A DNA stretch of 64,000 nucleotides from Peptoniphilus catoniae (GTDB lineage Bacteria > Bacillota > Clostridia > Tissierellales > Peptoniphilaceae). Below, piece by piece: positions 1-7,967 of the stretch (position 1 is its first letter; every line of letters starts with the position of its first letter). The stretch is taken from positions 34,926-98,925 of the forward strand of contig NZ_LR588418.1 of NCBI RefSeq assembly GCF_901447155.2, written 5' to 3'. Under the pieces are notes generated by a model. It had not been told where the DNA came from, searched no databases, and saw only the letters and a program-made list of their open reading frames with translations. A program made the position numbers and the translations under genes.

Positions 1-630
1 TTTAAAATGGAACCCCTTGACGGAAAATACTATTTAGACGGGGGATTCTACAACAATATCCCCTATGACATGGTGGAAAAATTAGGGCAGACTCCCGTAA
101 TTATAAGATGCAAAAAAAGCAAGGTAAACAATATTTACATGCCTAAGGATGCACTTATAATAGAACCGGCGAAAAAATATGCCTCATCTGTGGATTTCGA
201 CCCTATAAGGGCAGATGAAATTATTAGAATAGGCTACTTTGACACCTACAAAAAAATCAAAGGCCTTATGGGAAATAAATACTACATTAAACCATTTGAA
301 GAAGAAAAAGCCGCTAAAATACTTTCAGAAATTTATTTTGATATTTTAGATTCCTATATTGACCATAACAAATATAAAATAAGCTCAAACTACAGAAGGT
401 TCTTTGAAGAGGTTTTGCCCGACATAGCATCCAAGCACGACCTAAAAGGAGACTACACCTATGCAAAGCTCTTAGTTTTAATAGTGGAAAAGCTTGCAAA
501 GGAGCTTAATATAGACTACCTTAACATATACGATATAGACTCACTTTTAGAGAAGATAAAAAATAAAGAAGAAATTGAGTCCGGTAAAGATAAAATGATA
601 GAGAAGCTTGCAAAAAGGATTATGAAGTGA
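1..630 (+). CDS. Patatin-like phospholipase family protein, C-terminal part (5' end outside window)
   Basis: The reading frame is open from the first base, so the gene begins upstream; the ATG at position 7 is probably internal. The motif YYLDGGFYNNIPYD carries the Asp-Gly-Gly element that supplies the catalytic Asp of the Ser-Asp dyad in patatin-type acyl hydrolases; the GxSxG serine motif must lie upstream. After the DGG the remaining ~190 residues are charged and helical with no signal or membrane segment, so a cytoplasmic lipid hydrolase is likely. The stop overlaps the GTG start of the next gene, suggesting translational coupling. The family is fairly sure; the substrate cannot be told. 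Confidence 0.75.
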   Translation, partial: FKMEPLDGKYYLDGGFYNNIPYDMVEKLGQTPVIIRCKKSKVNNIYMPKDALIIEPAKKYASSVDFDPIRADEIIRIGYFDTYKKIKGLMGNKYYIKPFEEEKAAKILSEIYFDILDSYIDHNKYKISSNYRRFFEEVLPDIASKHDLKGDYTYAKLLVLIVEKLAKELNIDYLNIYDIDSLLEKIKNKEEIESGKDKMIEKLAKRIMK

Positions 631-1244
631 AACTGGAAAAAATTAGAAATACAATAGAAAACTCCATACCAGAACCTATAGACATTTTTAGAAAATATTC
701 CGTTTTAATTCCCATAATAGAAGTTGAAGGAGAACTCCATCTTCTATATGAAATAAGGTCAAAAAAACTAAAAACCCAACCCGGAGAAATTTGCTTTCCC
801 GGTGGCGGTATAGAAAAAGGCGAAGACCCAATAAGCGCAGCCCTAAGAGAAACAAGTGAAGAGCTTTTAATTTCTAAAAGTGAAATTGAAGTTTACGGAG
901 AAGGAGACTATTTAGTAAACCCCTACAACAGAGTTATTTATTCAGTAGTCGCTAAAATAAATAAGGATCTCTCTGAAATAAATCCCAACAGGTCAGAAGT
1001 GGACCAGGTATTTACTGTGCCCCTTTCATTTTTTTTAAAGGACCCGCCTAAAAGCTACGAAGTAGAATTTCAGGCAAAGAGAAACAAACTCTTCCCCTAT
1101 GAACTCATCCCCAACGGAAAAAATTACAAATTCGGGAAGAACAGGGACAGAGTCCTCTTTTATAACTATAAAGGTTTAATAATTTGGGGATTTACCGCTA
1201 AAATGACCTACAATTTCCTAAAAAAAGTGGGAGTACAATTGTAA
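627..1244 (+). CDS. Nudix hydrolase, CoA pyrophosphatase-like
   Basis: A 205-aa protein with a full Nudix box, GGGIEKGEDPISAALRETSE followed by ELLI, matching the GX5EX7REUXEEXGU pattern whose Glu residues bind Mg2+. The stretch just before it (LLYEIRSK...QPGEICFPGG) resembles the signature of the NudL/YeaB coenzyme A pyrophosphatase subgroup, so hydrolysis of CoA or a related nucleoside diphosphate derivative is the best guess. It starts with GTG, overlapping the stop of the lipase gene by 4 bp, and is followed by a terminator, so the two genes form the end of one operon. Confidence 0.85.
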   Translation: MKLEKIRNTIENSIPEPIDIFRKYSVLIPIIEVEGELHLLYEIRSKKLKTQPGEICFPGGGIEKGEDPISAALRETSEELLISKSEIEVYGEGDYLVNPYNRVIYSVVAKINKDLSEINPNRSEVDQVFTVPLSFFLKDPPKSYEVEFQAKRNKLFPYELIPNGKNYKFGKNRDRVLFYNYKGLIIWGFTAKMTYNFLKKVGVQL

Positions 1245-1267
1245 CAAAATTGTAACAATTAACAGAA

Positions 1268-1295
1268 AAGGGCTATTTTTAGCCCTTATTTTTGA
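1268..1295 (+). terminator. Intrinsic terminator after the Nudix gene
   Basis: Stem AAGGGCT (1268-1274) pairs with AGCCCTT (1281-1287), a six-base loop, then a T-rich tract. It closes the patatin-Nudix operon. Confidence 0.8.
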
Positions 1296-1393
1296 CCATT
1301 TAATTAATAAAAAGCAAAAACAGCTCTGACCACCCTAAACAAAAGGCTAAAATCAGCGGTTTTAAGAAAAAATTAAGAAATTAAGCTAAAAAT

Positions 1394-1422
1394 TTGACAA
1401 GACTCATTTTAATAGATATACT
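1394..1422 (+). promoter_or_regulatory. Sigma-A-type promoter for the G5/3D protein
   Basis: TTGACA (1394-1399) and TATACT (1417-1422) are separated by exactly 17 bp. The ribosome binding site AGGAGG is at 1485-1490, leaving a leader of about 70 nt. Confidence 0.75.
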
Positions 1423-1497
1423 ACCAAAGTAGTTAAATGGTTACAAAATAGTTACATTAGTGACAAAATTGTAATCATCAGCTTAGGAGGTTATAAA

Positions 1498-2496
1498 ATG
1501 GGTTTAAAAACAAGTACATTTAAAAGAAAGAAACTTCTTGTTGTGGCAATTATAATAGTTGCAGTATCAGCTATTATGATGGGTTTCTCAACAGCACTTG
1601 CTAAAAATGTTAATTTAATTATAGATGGTAAGGTAAAAGAAGTTACAACATATTCAGAAACGGTAGGAGACTTTTTAAAAACACAAAACATAAAATTACA
1701 TAGCGATAACCTTGTAATCCCTGGAGAAGAAGAAAAAATTACCGAGGATATGGACATTATTGTCGCAGAATACAAATATTACGTAATTATAGACGGAAAG
1801 CAAATATATAGCGGTAAATCTATAAACGAAAGCGTAAAAGATATACTTAAAGATCTTAAAATTGAACTTGACGAGGACGATGTAGTAACACCCGGCTTAC
1901 TTGAAAAAGTTAAAGAAAGAGATACCATAAAAATAGAAAGAGTAGAAAGACAAAGCTACCAAACCAAGACAGAAATCCCTTACGAAAGCGAAATCGTTGA
2001 AAACGCCGATATGTATAACGGAGAAAGCAAAATAATACAAAAAGGCGTTGTCGGAGAAAAAGTAGATACATTTGAAAATGTTTTTGTAAACGGAGAATTG
2101 GTATCCATAGAGCCTGTAGACTCACAAATTACCATTGAACCGGTTAAAGAAATAGTTGAAAAAGGAACAAAAGAAATCGACGTAGCAAACCTGGAAGGCA
2201 AAAAAGTAAAAAAAGTTATAGTAATGCAGGCAACAGCCTATGACCCTACAGCAGGTTCAAAAACCGCTATGGGAACAAAAGCAAGAGTCGGAGCTGTAGC
2301 CGTAGACCCTAGAGTTATACCCCTAGGAAGCAAACTATATATAGAATCAATGGACGGATTCCCAACCTACGGCTATGCTACCGCCGAAGATACAGGAGGA
2401 GCAATTAAAGGAAACAGAATAGACCTGTTTTACTCAACAAATGCTCAAGCCTTAAAATTCGGTAGAAGAAACGTAAAAGTATACGTTTTAGAATAA
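1498..2496 (+). CDS. Secreted DUF348-G5-3D domain protein (YabE-like)
   Basis: A 332-aa surface protein. An N-terminal basic stretch and hydrophobic segment (about residues 10-35) forms a signal peptide or anchor. Two DUF348 repeats (about 36-78 and 82-125) precede a G5 domain (about 130-205). The C-terminal 3D domain (about 238-332) has the conserved Asp motifs YDPTAGSKTAMG, VDPRVIPLGSKLYIE and AEDTGGAIKGNRIDLFY. This architecture is that of Bacillus YabE and of resuscitation-promoting-factor-like proteins; the 3D fold is related to lytic transglycosylases, so a role in peptidoglycan turnover is inferred. It is monocistronic, with a strong promoter and RBS and its own terminator. In Bacillus yabE sits near ksgA; that context is absent here. 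Confidence 0.88.
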   Translation: MGLKTSTFKRKKLLVVAIIIVAVSAIMMGFSTALAKNVNLIIDGKVKEVTTYSETVGDFLKTQNIKLHSDNLVIPGEEEKITEDMDIIVAEYKYYVIIDGKQIYSGKSINESVKDILKDLKIELDEDDVVTPGLLEKVKERDTIKIERVERQSYQTKTEIPYESEIVENADMYNGESKIIQKGVVGEKVDTFENVFVNGELVSIEPVDSQITIEPVKEIVEKGTKEIDVANLEGKKVKKVIVMQATAYDPTAGSKTAMGTKARVGAVAVDPRVIPLGSKLYIESMDGFPTYGYATAEDTGGAIKGNRIDLFYSTNAQALKFGRRNVKVYVLE

Positions 2497-2557
2497 AATC
2501 GATTAATTTTAATTAAAAACATTATAAAAATATAAATAAAATTTAAACTTGCAAAAT

Positions 2558-2595
2558 AAAAGGCTAGGAGAATTAACCCTCTAGCCTTTTTATTT
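2558..2595 (+). terminator. Intrinsic terminator after the G5/3D gene
   Basis: A ten-base stem AAAAGGCTAG (2558-2567) pairs perfectly with CTAGCCTTTT (2581-2590), followed by TATTTT. Confidence 0.85.
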
Positions 2596-2596
2596 T

Positions 2597-2757
2597 AGTC
2601 ATTTCGACCGAGCGCAGCGAGCGGAGAAATCTCTACCCCATACCACCCAGTCATTTCGACTGAAGCGAATGAAATGAGCGGAACGGAGAAATCTTATTAC
2701 AATTCCGAGATCTCTCCATGCGTTCGCTGTCGCTCCCTTAGCGAGATGACAGACTTT
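2597..2757. repeat. Cluster of short palindromic intergenic repeats
   Basis: Two copies of a 38-46 bp sequence (beginning AGTCATTTCGAC, ending GGAGAAATCT, at 2597-2634 and 2649-2694) are followed by an inverted partner (GAGATCTCTCC...GAGATGACAG, 2707-2755). Left and right arms are imperfectly complementary, so the unit can fold into a long hairpin like a BIME or small MITE. Relatives recur at 3.44, 6.8, 9.2 and 23.2 kb, always between genes. Confidence 0.8.
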
Positions 2758-2766
2758 ATAATACCG

Positions 2767-3058
2767 CAATTAATATGACGAATCCTCCCAAACCTTTATA
2801 TCCAAACAGCCTAAAAGCGTTTTAAGGGGTAAGAAGGGGGAGCGCGAGGGGGACGTTAAGTGTAGCCCTAACCCGATTTTTGAAAAAAATCGTAGGTAGG
2901 TCTCATGCAATCATTTGTCTGAAGCTTGCTTCAGTAACAAATGTCTGCTGAGAATCGCAACTCCCTTAGTCCCCCTCGTATAAAAACAATTAAATATAAT
3001 AAAAAAGAGAGATTTCTCCATGCGTTCGCTATCGTTCACTTAGTCGAGATGACAGACT
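2767..3058. repeat. Long structured repeat, copy A
   Basis: About 290 bp, nearly identical to 3104-3398. The core is bounded by a perfect 10-bp inverted pair, CGAGGGGGAC (2845-2854) and GTCCCCCTCG (2969-2978). Inside are two hairpins: CGATTTTT/AAAAATCG (2874-2892) and a 14-bp stem at 2912-2943 (CATTTGT-CTGAAGC / GCTTCAG-TA-ACAAATG). The right end merges into the right arm of the short palindromic repeat. No coding frame is kept. This is a non-autonomous mobile element or structured RNA element of unknown kind. Confidence 0.8.
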
Positions 3059-3103
3059 AAAAAAGTCCGTTCACTTAGTCGAGATGACAGACTTCAAAAT
3101 CCC

Positions 3104-3398
3104 CAATTAATATTATGAATCATTTAAAACCTTTATATCCAAACAGCTTAAAAGCGTTTTAAGGGGTAAGAAGGGGGAGCGCGAGGGGGACGTTAAGTGT
3201 AGCCCTAACCCGATTTTTGAAAAAAATCGTAGGTAGGTCTCATGCAATCATTTGTCTGAAGCTTGCTTCAGTAACAAATGTCTGCTGAGAATCGCAACTC
3301 CATTAGTCCCCCTCGTATAAAAAACAATTATATATAATAAAAAAGAGAGATCTCTCCATGCAGTCGCTATTGCTCACTTAGTCGAGATGACAGACTTA
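3104..3398. repeat. Long structured repeat, copy B
   Basis: A direct repeat of copy A with scattered substitutions (for example AACAGCTTAAAA for AACAGCCTAAAA). It conserves the outer GGGGGAC/GTCCCCC pair and both internal hairpins. The two copies are separated by about 45 bp of short-repeat right-arm sequence. Confidence 0.8.
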
Positions 3399-3517
3399 AA
3401 AAGTCCGCTCCCTTAGTCGAGATGATAGACTTCAAAATCCCCAGTCATTTCCACCGAGCGAAGCACCCCATCCCACCCAGTCATTTCGACCGAGCGTCAG
3501 CGAGCGGAGAAATCTCT
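3399..3517. repeat. Short palindromic repeat fragments
   Basis: Right-arm fragments (CTTAGTCGAGATGA) are followed by two left-arm copies at 3442-3467 (truncated) and 3479-3517. These belong to the same family as 2597-2757. Confidence 0.7.
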
Positions 3518-3682
3518 TTTTAATTCCAGCCTCTCTCCCCTATATGTCAAATAAATAAATAATAGCAAAATCCGCCGCTAAACAAGCCCCGCAACAAAGA
3601 AAGAAACCTTGATTTTTCAAGGCCTCCCACCAATATTTCTCCAATATTTCATTAAACTTACATTTTGTAATACAACTGTAAT

Positions 3683-3710
3683 TTTACAACCGGCCCTTTT
3701 AGTGTATAAT
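3683..3710 (+). promoter_or_regulatory. Promoter of the S-layer gene
   Basis: TTTACA (3683-3688), a 16-bp spacer, then a perfect TATAAT (3705-3710). The start predicted from this gives a leader of about 140 nt, long for this genome, with two hairpins. Confidence 0.65.
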
Positions 3711-3782
3711 AATAACACAAGAGGAACAATGACAATTAAATATTATTTTAGTAATGAGGTAATGTTTAACTTGTCACCTCTA

Positions 3783-3834
3783 GCTGTTTAAATAAACAGC
3801 GACAGAAGTTTAAGACTTTTGTAGGTCTACAAAA
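3783..3834 (+). promoter_or_regulatory. Two perfect hairpins in the S-layer mRNA leader
   Basis: GCTGTTTA/TAAACAGC (3783-3800) and TTTTGTAG/CTACAAAA (3817-3834) are each 8 bp with a 2-base gap. The second ends 8 bases before the Shine-Dalgarno AAGGAGGT. Neither has a U-tract, so they are not terminators. mRNA stabilisation or ribosome access control is inferred, as known for other S-layer leaders. Confidence 0.6.
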
Positions 3835-3858
3835 ATTTTAAGGAGGTCGTAAGACAAG

Positions 3859-6684
3859 ATGAACAAAAAACTTTTATCCCTTGTACTTGCACTAGTGATG
3901 GTACTGGGAACATTCACAACTGTCTTCGCCGAAGAAGCTAAAGCAGAAAAAGTTGAAAAAGTAGTTGGAAAAGAAAACAAAATCCAATACATTATCGACA
4001 AAAAATTTGTTGAAGGCTACGGCAATGGAGACTACGGATATGATAAGAATATCAAGAGATCCGAAATTACTAAGCTATTAGTTTATGCTAACGGTAACAA
4101 AGAACTTGCAGACAAAATCCAAGGTTCAATGCAATTGTACACAGACGTTGATACAAAGCACTGGGCAAACGGAGTTATCTCAGTAGGTTCAACAGTGCCT
4201 TCAAAGGCAAACAATCTACCTATGCTAAACGGTTATCCTGATGGATCTTTCAAACCTGAAAACGACGTAACATATGCAGAACTTGCAAAAATGTTAGTTG
4301 TTCTTGTTAAGAAAGATTTAACAAAGGATATGTACGATGAAGCTAACGCTCATTGGGCATCTCAATGGATGACTTGGGCAGCACAACTAGGTATCCTAGA
4401 TGACGTAACTGTAACTGATTCAAGTGCACCTGCAAACAGAGCAGACGCATTTACAATGGTTTACAACGCACTTTATAGCATGGAATATTTCCACAGAACA
4501 CCAGTTGGTGAAAACATGGGAATCATTTCTCAATTAAAGAATAGCGAACTTACTCTAAACCAAGGCGAAAAAGCTAAAACTTATAAGATTACTGAAAACA
4601 CAGTATTTGTACTTTACAATCAACACAATACACTTGATGTAAATGCAAACGTAAAAGATGCAAAGACACACGTATCAACAGCAGTTAAGGCAAGAGCAAT
4701 TTCTAACCCTGAATACTACTATGGTTCTCTAGTAAGAGTTCTATCTAACGATAAGGGCGAAGTTACTCACATTCTTGAACTTGGTAACCCAAGATACCTT
4801 GCATTAGGTCATACAGACACTGCAAAATGGACTCACACATCAATTGAAGATAATGTAATTGATACTAACCAACGTTGGAGAGGCGTTGCAGATGCAACAG
4901 TAGAAACTTCAATATCAGAAGAATTAGGCAAAACCTCTGACTACAGATATGGTGTTGGCGCTAAGCTAAACTATAAGAACGGCGCTGCAAAAACTATTTC
5001 TTTCCATCAAGGATATTTCGCTAGAAAGCCTATCAATGAAACAGGAACAGAAAGATATAAAAACAACTACAACTATATAGATGAACAATATCAAGGCAAA
5101 GATGTTAAGCTTGTTAAAGAAGTAAAATTAACTTCAGCAACAAGATACTATGTAGCTGACGTTTATAGAAACCAATTAACAGAAGTTAAAAATGCTGACG
5201 AAGCAATTAGAATTCTTGGCAATACAACAGCTTCTAACTGGTTCTTTGATGTATATGTAGGATATGACGGATTTGGCAACAGAGAAGCTCATGAAACAGC
5301 AGGTCACACAAATCTTGTAGGATACAATGAAGCTAAGGTTGTAGTATTTAACGCAGTTCAAAGAGATAACAACGGTTCAGTTACACTAAGAGTTAAAAAC
5401 GAAACTAATAACGTTTACGGTATTACTTTAGAAGATACTAAGGGTAATGTTATCGATAAGAACGTAGAAGCTTATAGAAACTACTTCCCATACAACTTCA
5501 ATACAAGAAACGACTCAGCTAAGCTTGATGTTATAACATTTAGCCTAAACAACGCTTTAGGTTTTGAAGCAGAAATGCTAATTGACCACAGCAAAACAGA
5601 CAAATACCCAATTGTTGAAATTACTGACATTCAAGACAGAGCTCTTATCGTAAGAGACAAATGGGGCGCAACTGCAGTACTTTACATGGATAGCGAAACT
5701 GATGTATTCCTAGAAGGACAAATCAAGAGGGGTGCACTAATTCAATTCCACACTGAAAAAGACAATAAGCTAGTTAAAGATGGTAAAGTTAACGAACTTA
5801 ACTATGTTGACGTAGTATCTGTAATGCCTGAAGGAAAGGGAATAGTTCCAGCAGGTTCACTACAAGGCGTTGTTGAATTTAACCATGGCAACCAAGTAGC
5901 AGGTAGCGTAAGAGTAGTTAACGATGTTACTGAATACGGCAACCAATATCACAAGGTAATTGTTGATGTAGACAGAAACCTATATGATGGAAAAGACTAT
6001 TCAGACAGATCTTACTTCGTTCTTGACAACACTGAAGCTTACAGACTAATCAAATGGCTACAAGATGGTCATACAAATACAAAATTCAGATTCAAGGTTA
6101 AGGCAAGCAGAATCGCTGAAGTAAAAGACGAAATGTATGATATCGAAGTACTAGTTGGAGACACTTGGTACAAGATTAATGACAAATATGACTATGTAAC
6201 CTTAGCACAAGTTAAGGCTATGTATGATCAACTAGCTGCAAAGTACAATGCTGATGGTAGCGGAGTTACTTTTGCTAACTACAAAGATGCTGAAAAAGAT
6301 TTAAAAGCAATTGCTGACAAAGTAAAGGAATTAAGTCTTGAAGATCAAGCAGTACTTGACAGCACACCTTATAAGCCTGTAAAGGACGCTGTTGAAAAGA
6401 AAGTTAAAGATGCTACAGAACTTGAAACAGAACTTGCAAAGGTAACAGACGCAGATATCGAAAATCTTGATAATACTCTAACAAATCCTGCAGATGTAAA
6501 AACAGCAGTAGAAGGAAAAGTAAATGCAAAAGTTAATCCTAATGCAACTGCAACAGCTACATTAACAGATGGAGCTACAGTTTACGCTCCTGAAAAGCCT
6601 GTAAAAGCTAAAGTTACTTTAACATCAGCAGCTGATGCTACTTTAACAGCAGAAAAAGAAATAACAGGTAACATTGCTAAATAA
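3859..6684 (+). CDS. S-layer protein with N-terminal SLH domains
   Basis: 941 aa with a classic signal peptide (MNKKLLSLVLALVMVLG, cleavage after TVFA at about residue 25). Three SLH-type modules follow: one degenerate (about 35-80) and two clearer, with TDVDTKHWANGVISVGS...LNGYPDGSFKPENDVTYAELAKMLV (about 94-150) and AHWASQWMTWAAQLGIL...NRADAFTMVYNAL (about 170-212). SLH domains bind pyruvylated secondary cell-wall polymers. The large remainder (about 215-800) is beta-rich with no family I recognise; the last ~120 residues are Ala/Lys/Thr-rich. Codon use prefers C-ending Asn, Phe and Tyr codons (AAC, TTC, TAC) more than its neighbours do, which fits very high expression. It has its own promoter, structured leader and strong terminator. 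Confidence 0.9.
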   Translation: MNKKLLSLVLALVMVLGTFTTVFAEEAKAEKVEKVVGKENKIQYIIDKKFVEGYGNGDYGYDKNIKRSEITKLLVYANGNKELADKIQGSMQLYTDVDTKHWANGVISVGSTVPSKANNLPMLNGYPDGSFKPENDVTYAELAKMLVVLVKKDLTKDMYDEANAHWASQWMTWAAQLGILDDVTVTDSSAPANRADAFTMVYNALYSMEYFHRTPVGENMGIISQLKNSELTLNQGEKAKTYKITENTVFVLYNQHNTLDVNANVKDAKTHVSTAVKARAISNPEYYYGSLVRVLSNDKGEVTHILELGNPRYLALGHTDTAKWTHTSIEDNVIDTNQRWRGVADATVETSISEELGKTSDYRYGVGAKLNYKNGAAKTISFHQGYFARKPINETGTERYKNNYNYIDEQYQGKDVKLVKEVKLTSATRYYVADVYRNQLTEVKNADEAIRILGNTTASNWFFDVYVGYDGFGNREAHETAGHTNLVGYNEAKVVVFNAVQRDNNGSVTLRVKNETNNVYGITLEDTKGNVIDKNVEAYRNYFPYNFNTRNDSAKLDVITFSLNNALGFEAEMLIDHSKTDKYPIVEITDIQDRALIVRDKWGATAVLYMDSETDVFLEGQIKRGALIQFHTEKDNKLVKDGKVNELNYVDVVSVMPEGKGIVPAGSLQGVVEFNHGNQVAGSVRVVNDVTEYGNQYHKVIVDVDRNLYDGKDYSDRSYFVLDNTEAYRLIKWLQDGHTNTKFRFKVKASRIAEVKDEMYDIEVLVGDTWYKINDKYDYVTLAQVKAMYDQLAAKYNADGSGVTFANYKDAEKDLKAIADKVKELSLEDQAVLDSTPYKPVKDAVEKKVKDATELETELAKVTDADIENLDNTLTNPADVKTAVEGKVNAKVNPNATATATLTDGATVYAPEKPVKAKVTLTSAADATLTAEKEITGNIAK

Positions 6685-6724
6685 CTTAAAATAAACTTAG
6701 TTTATTAAAGTTAAATAAAAGATT

Positions 6725-6757
6725 AACCCGAGAGGAAACTCCCGGGTTTCTTTTTTT
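6725..6757 (+). terminator. Strong terminator after the S-layer gene
   Basis: AACCCGAGAG (6725-6734) pairs with CTCCCGGGTT (6739-6748), with one mismatch, closed by a GAAA tetraloop and followed by TTTCTTTTTTT. Confidence 0.92.
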
Positions 6758-6784
6758 GCCCTTTTTTAACATCCCCACACCCCC

Positions 6785-7053
6785 AGTCATTTCGACCGAA
6801 CGAAGTGAGCGGAGAAATCTCCACCCCACCCCCAGTCATTTCGACCGAGCGCTTTATATACCCCAGTCATCTTGAGCGAGCGCAGCGAGTCGAAAGATCT
6901 CTCTTTCCAGTCATTTCCACTGGAGCGAATGAAATGAGCGAAACGGAGAAATCTCTCTTTTTATTGTGAGATCTCTCCATGCTTTCCCTTAGTCGAGATG
7001 ACAGACTTAAAAAAGTCCGCTCCCTTAGTCGAGATGACAGACTTCAAAATCCT
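6785..7053. repeat. Cluster of short palindromic repeats
   Basis: At least four left arms (6785-6821, 6834-6851 truncated, 6864-6901 divergent with CATCTTGAGCGAGCG, 6909-6955) and two right arms (to about 7048). The stretch 6758-7341 holds no gene; it consists of this cluster plus the long repeat copy C. Confidence 0.75.
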
Positions 7054-7256
7054 CAATTAATATGATGAATCATTTAAAACCTTTATATCCAAACAACCCA
7101 AAAGCGTTTTAAGGGGTAAGAAGGGGGAGCGCGAGGGGGACGATAGGGAGAATCGCAACTCCCTTAGTCCCCCTCGTATAAAAACAATTAAATATAATAA
7201 AAAAAGAGAGATCTCTCCATGCGTTCGTTACACTCACTTAGTCGAAATGACAGGCT
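7054..7256. repeat. Long structured repeat, copy C (internally deleted)
   Basis: It matches copies A and B at both ends, including the CGAGGGGGAC / GTCCCCCTCG arms (about 7131-7178). It lacks the ~95-bp centre with the two internal hairpins: GGGACG is followed by only ATAGG before GAGAATCGCAACTCCC. Further right-arm fragments continue to about 7320. Confidence 0.75.
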
Positions 7257-7341
7257 TAAAAAAGTCCGCTCCCTTAGTCGAGGTGACGGTCTTTATAATC
7301 CTTCGGTCGAGATAACAGGATCCCACACCAAAAAAGAACAC

Positions 7342-7370
7342 TTGTTTTATTTCCTCTCTTATATTATAAT
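7342..7370 (+). promoter_or_regulatory. Promoter of the sigma factor-amidase-YvrJ cassette
   Basis: TTGTTT (7342-7347), a 17-bp spacer, TATAAT (7365-7370). The predicted start lies just before the inverted repeat at 7376. Confidence 0.65.
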
Positions 7371-7375
7371 CTTAA

Positions 7376-7391
7376 AAGAACATAAGTTCTT
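7376..7391 (+). promoter_or_regulatory. Inverted repeat next to the transcription start (operator candidate)
   Basis: AAGAAC ATAA GTTCTT, a perfect 6-bp dyad at about +1 to +16 of the predicted transcript. It lies between the -10 box and the RBS AAGGAGG (7402-7408). No regulator is identified. Confidence 0.4.
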
Positions 7392-7415
7392 AATTTATAT
7401 AAAGGAGGTTTTAAA

Positions 7416-7967
7416 ATGGACTACAAGGACTTTAATTCGCTTTTGGATAGGTGTCTTAATGGGGACAATGAGGCCAGGCTTGATTTGCTTAATGCTTTGA
7501 CTCCTCTTATTGCTTCTTCTATTAAGTCTTATTGTCCTATTTGGCAGGAGTATGAGGATTTATTTCAGGACGGGGTTTTGCTGGTGCTGGAGTGTCTTGA
7601 AATTTATAATCCTTCTAAGGGAAGGTTTTTAAATTTTGTGAAGAATTATTTAAGGTTTTATTTTCTTGATACTTTTAAATATCTTATTGTTGGAGAGTAT
7701 TTTGAGGATATTGACGGAAAGGAGGATTTTGCTAATTTTTTAAGGGATACTGCTAATGTTGAGGAGGAGGTTTTGTCAAGAATGGACTCTGATGATTTGA
7801 AAAGGGCTCTTGGTCTTTTGACTAAAAGGCAAAGGGATGTAATTGTCATGTATTATTTTCTTGATATGAGACTTGATAGGATTGGCGAGGCTCTTGACAT
7901 TAAAAGGTGGACTGTTGTTAATACTAAGAGGAGGGCTATTGAAATTTTAAGGGGGTTTTTATGTTAG
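7416..7967 (+). CDS. Sigma-70 family RNA polymerase sigma factor (short, region 2 + 4)
   Basis: 183 aa. Residues about 10-95 look like sigma region 2 (EYEDLFQDGVLLVLECLEIYN, then FLNFVKNYLRFYFLD). Residues about 128-180 are region 4, with LLTKRQRDVIVMYYFLDMRL and a helix-turn-helix IGEALDIKRWTVVNTKRRAI. Regions 1.1, 1.2 and 3 are missing, as in ECF, SigO/RsoA-type or UviA/TcdR-like factors. No anti-sigma gene is adjacent. The gene leads a tight operon: its stop overlaps the ATG of the amidase gene, so those two are translationally coupled. RBS AAGGAGG, 7 bases before ATG. The family is sure; the regulon is unknown, and self-activation or activation of a lysis cassette is inference. Confidence 0.85.
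   Translation: MDYKDFNSLLDRCLNGDNEARLDLLNALTPLIASSIKSYCPIWQEYEDLFQDGVLLVLECLEIYNPSKGRFLNFVKNYLRFYFLDTFKYLIVGEYFEDIDGKEDFANFLRDTANVEEEVLSRMDSDDLKRALGLLTKRQRDVIVMYYFLDMRLDRIGEALDIKRWTVVNTKRRAIEILRGFLC

Noticed and set aside
314-499. Opposite-strand frames inside real genes (this and many similar ones)
   Set aside because: They lie wholly inside well-supported genes, lack RBS and family signal, and have the composition of antisense shadows.
3609-3791. 60-aa open frame before the S-layer gene
   Set aside because: It spans the promoter and first leader hairpin, has no RBS, and shows no family resemblance.
7219-7500. 93-aa open frame across the sigma-gene promoter
   Set aside because: It reads through repeat right arms and overlaps the sigma gene out of frame.
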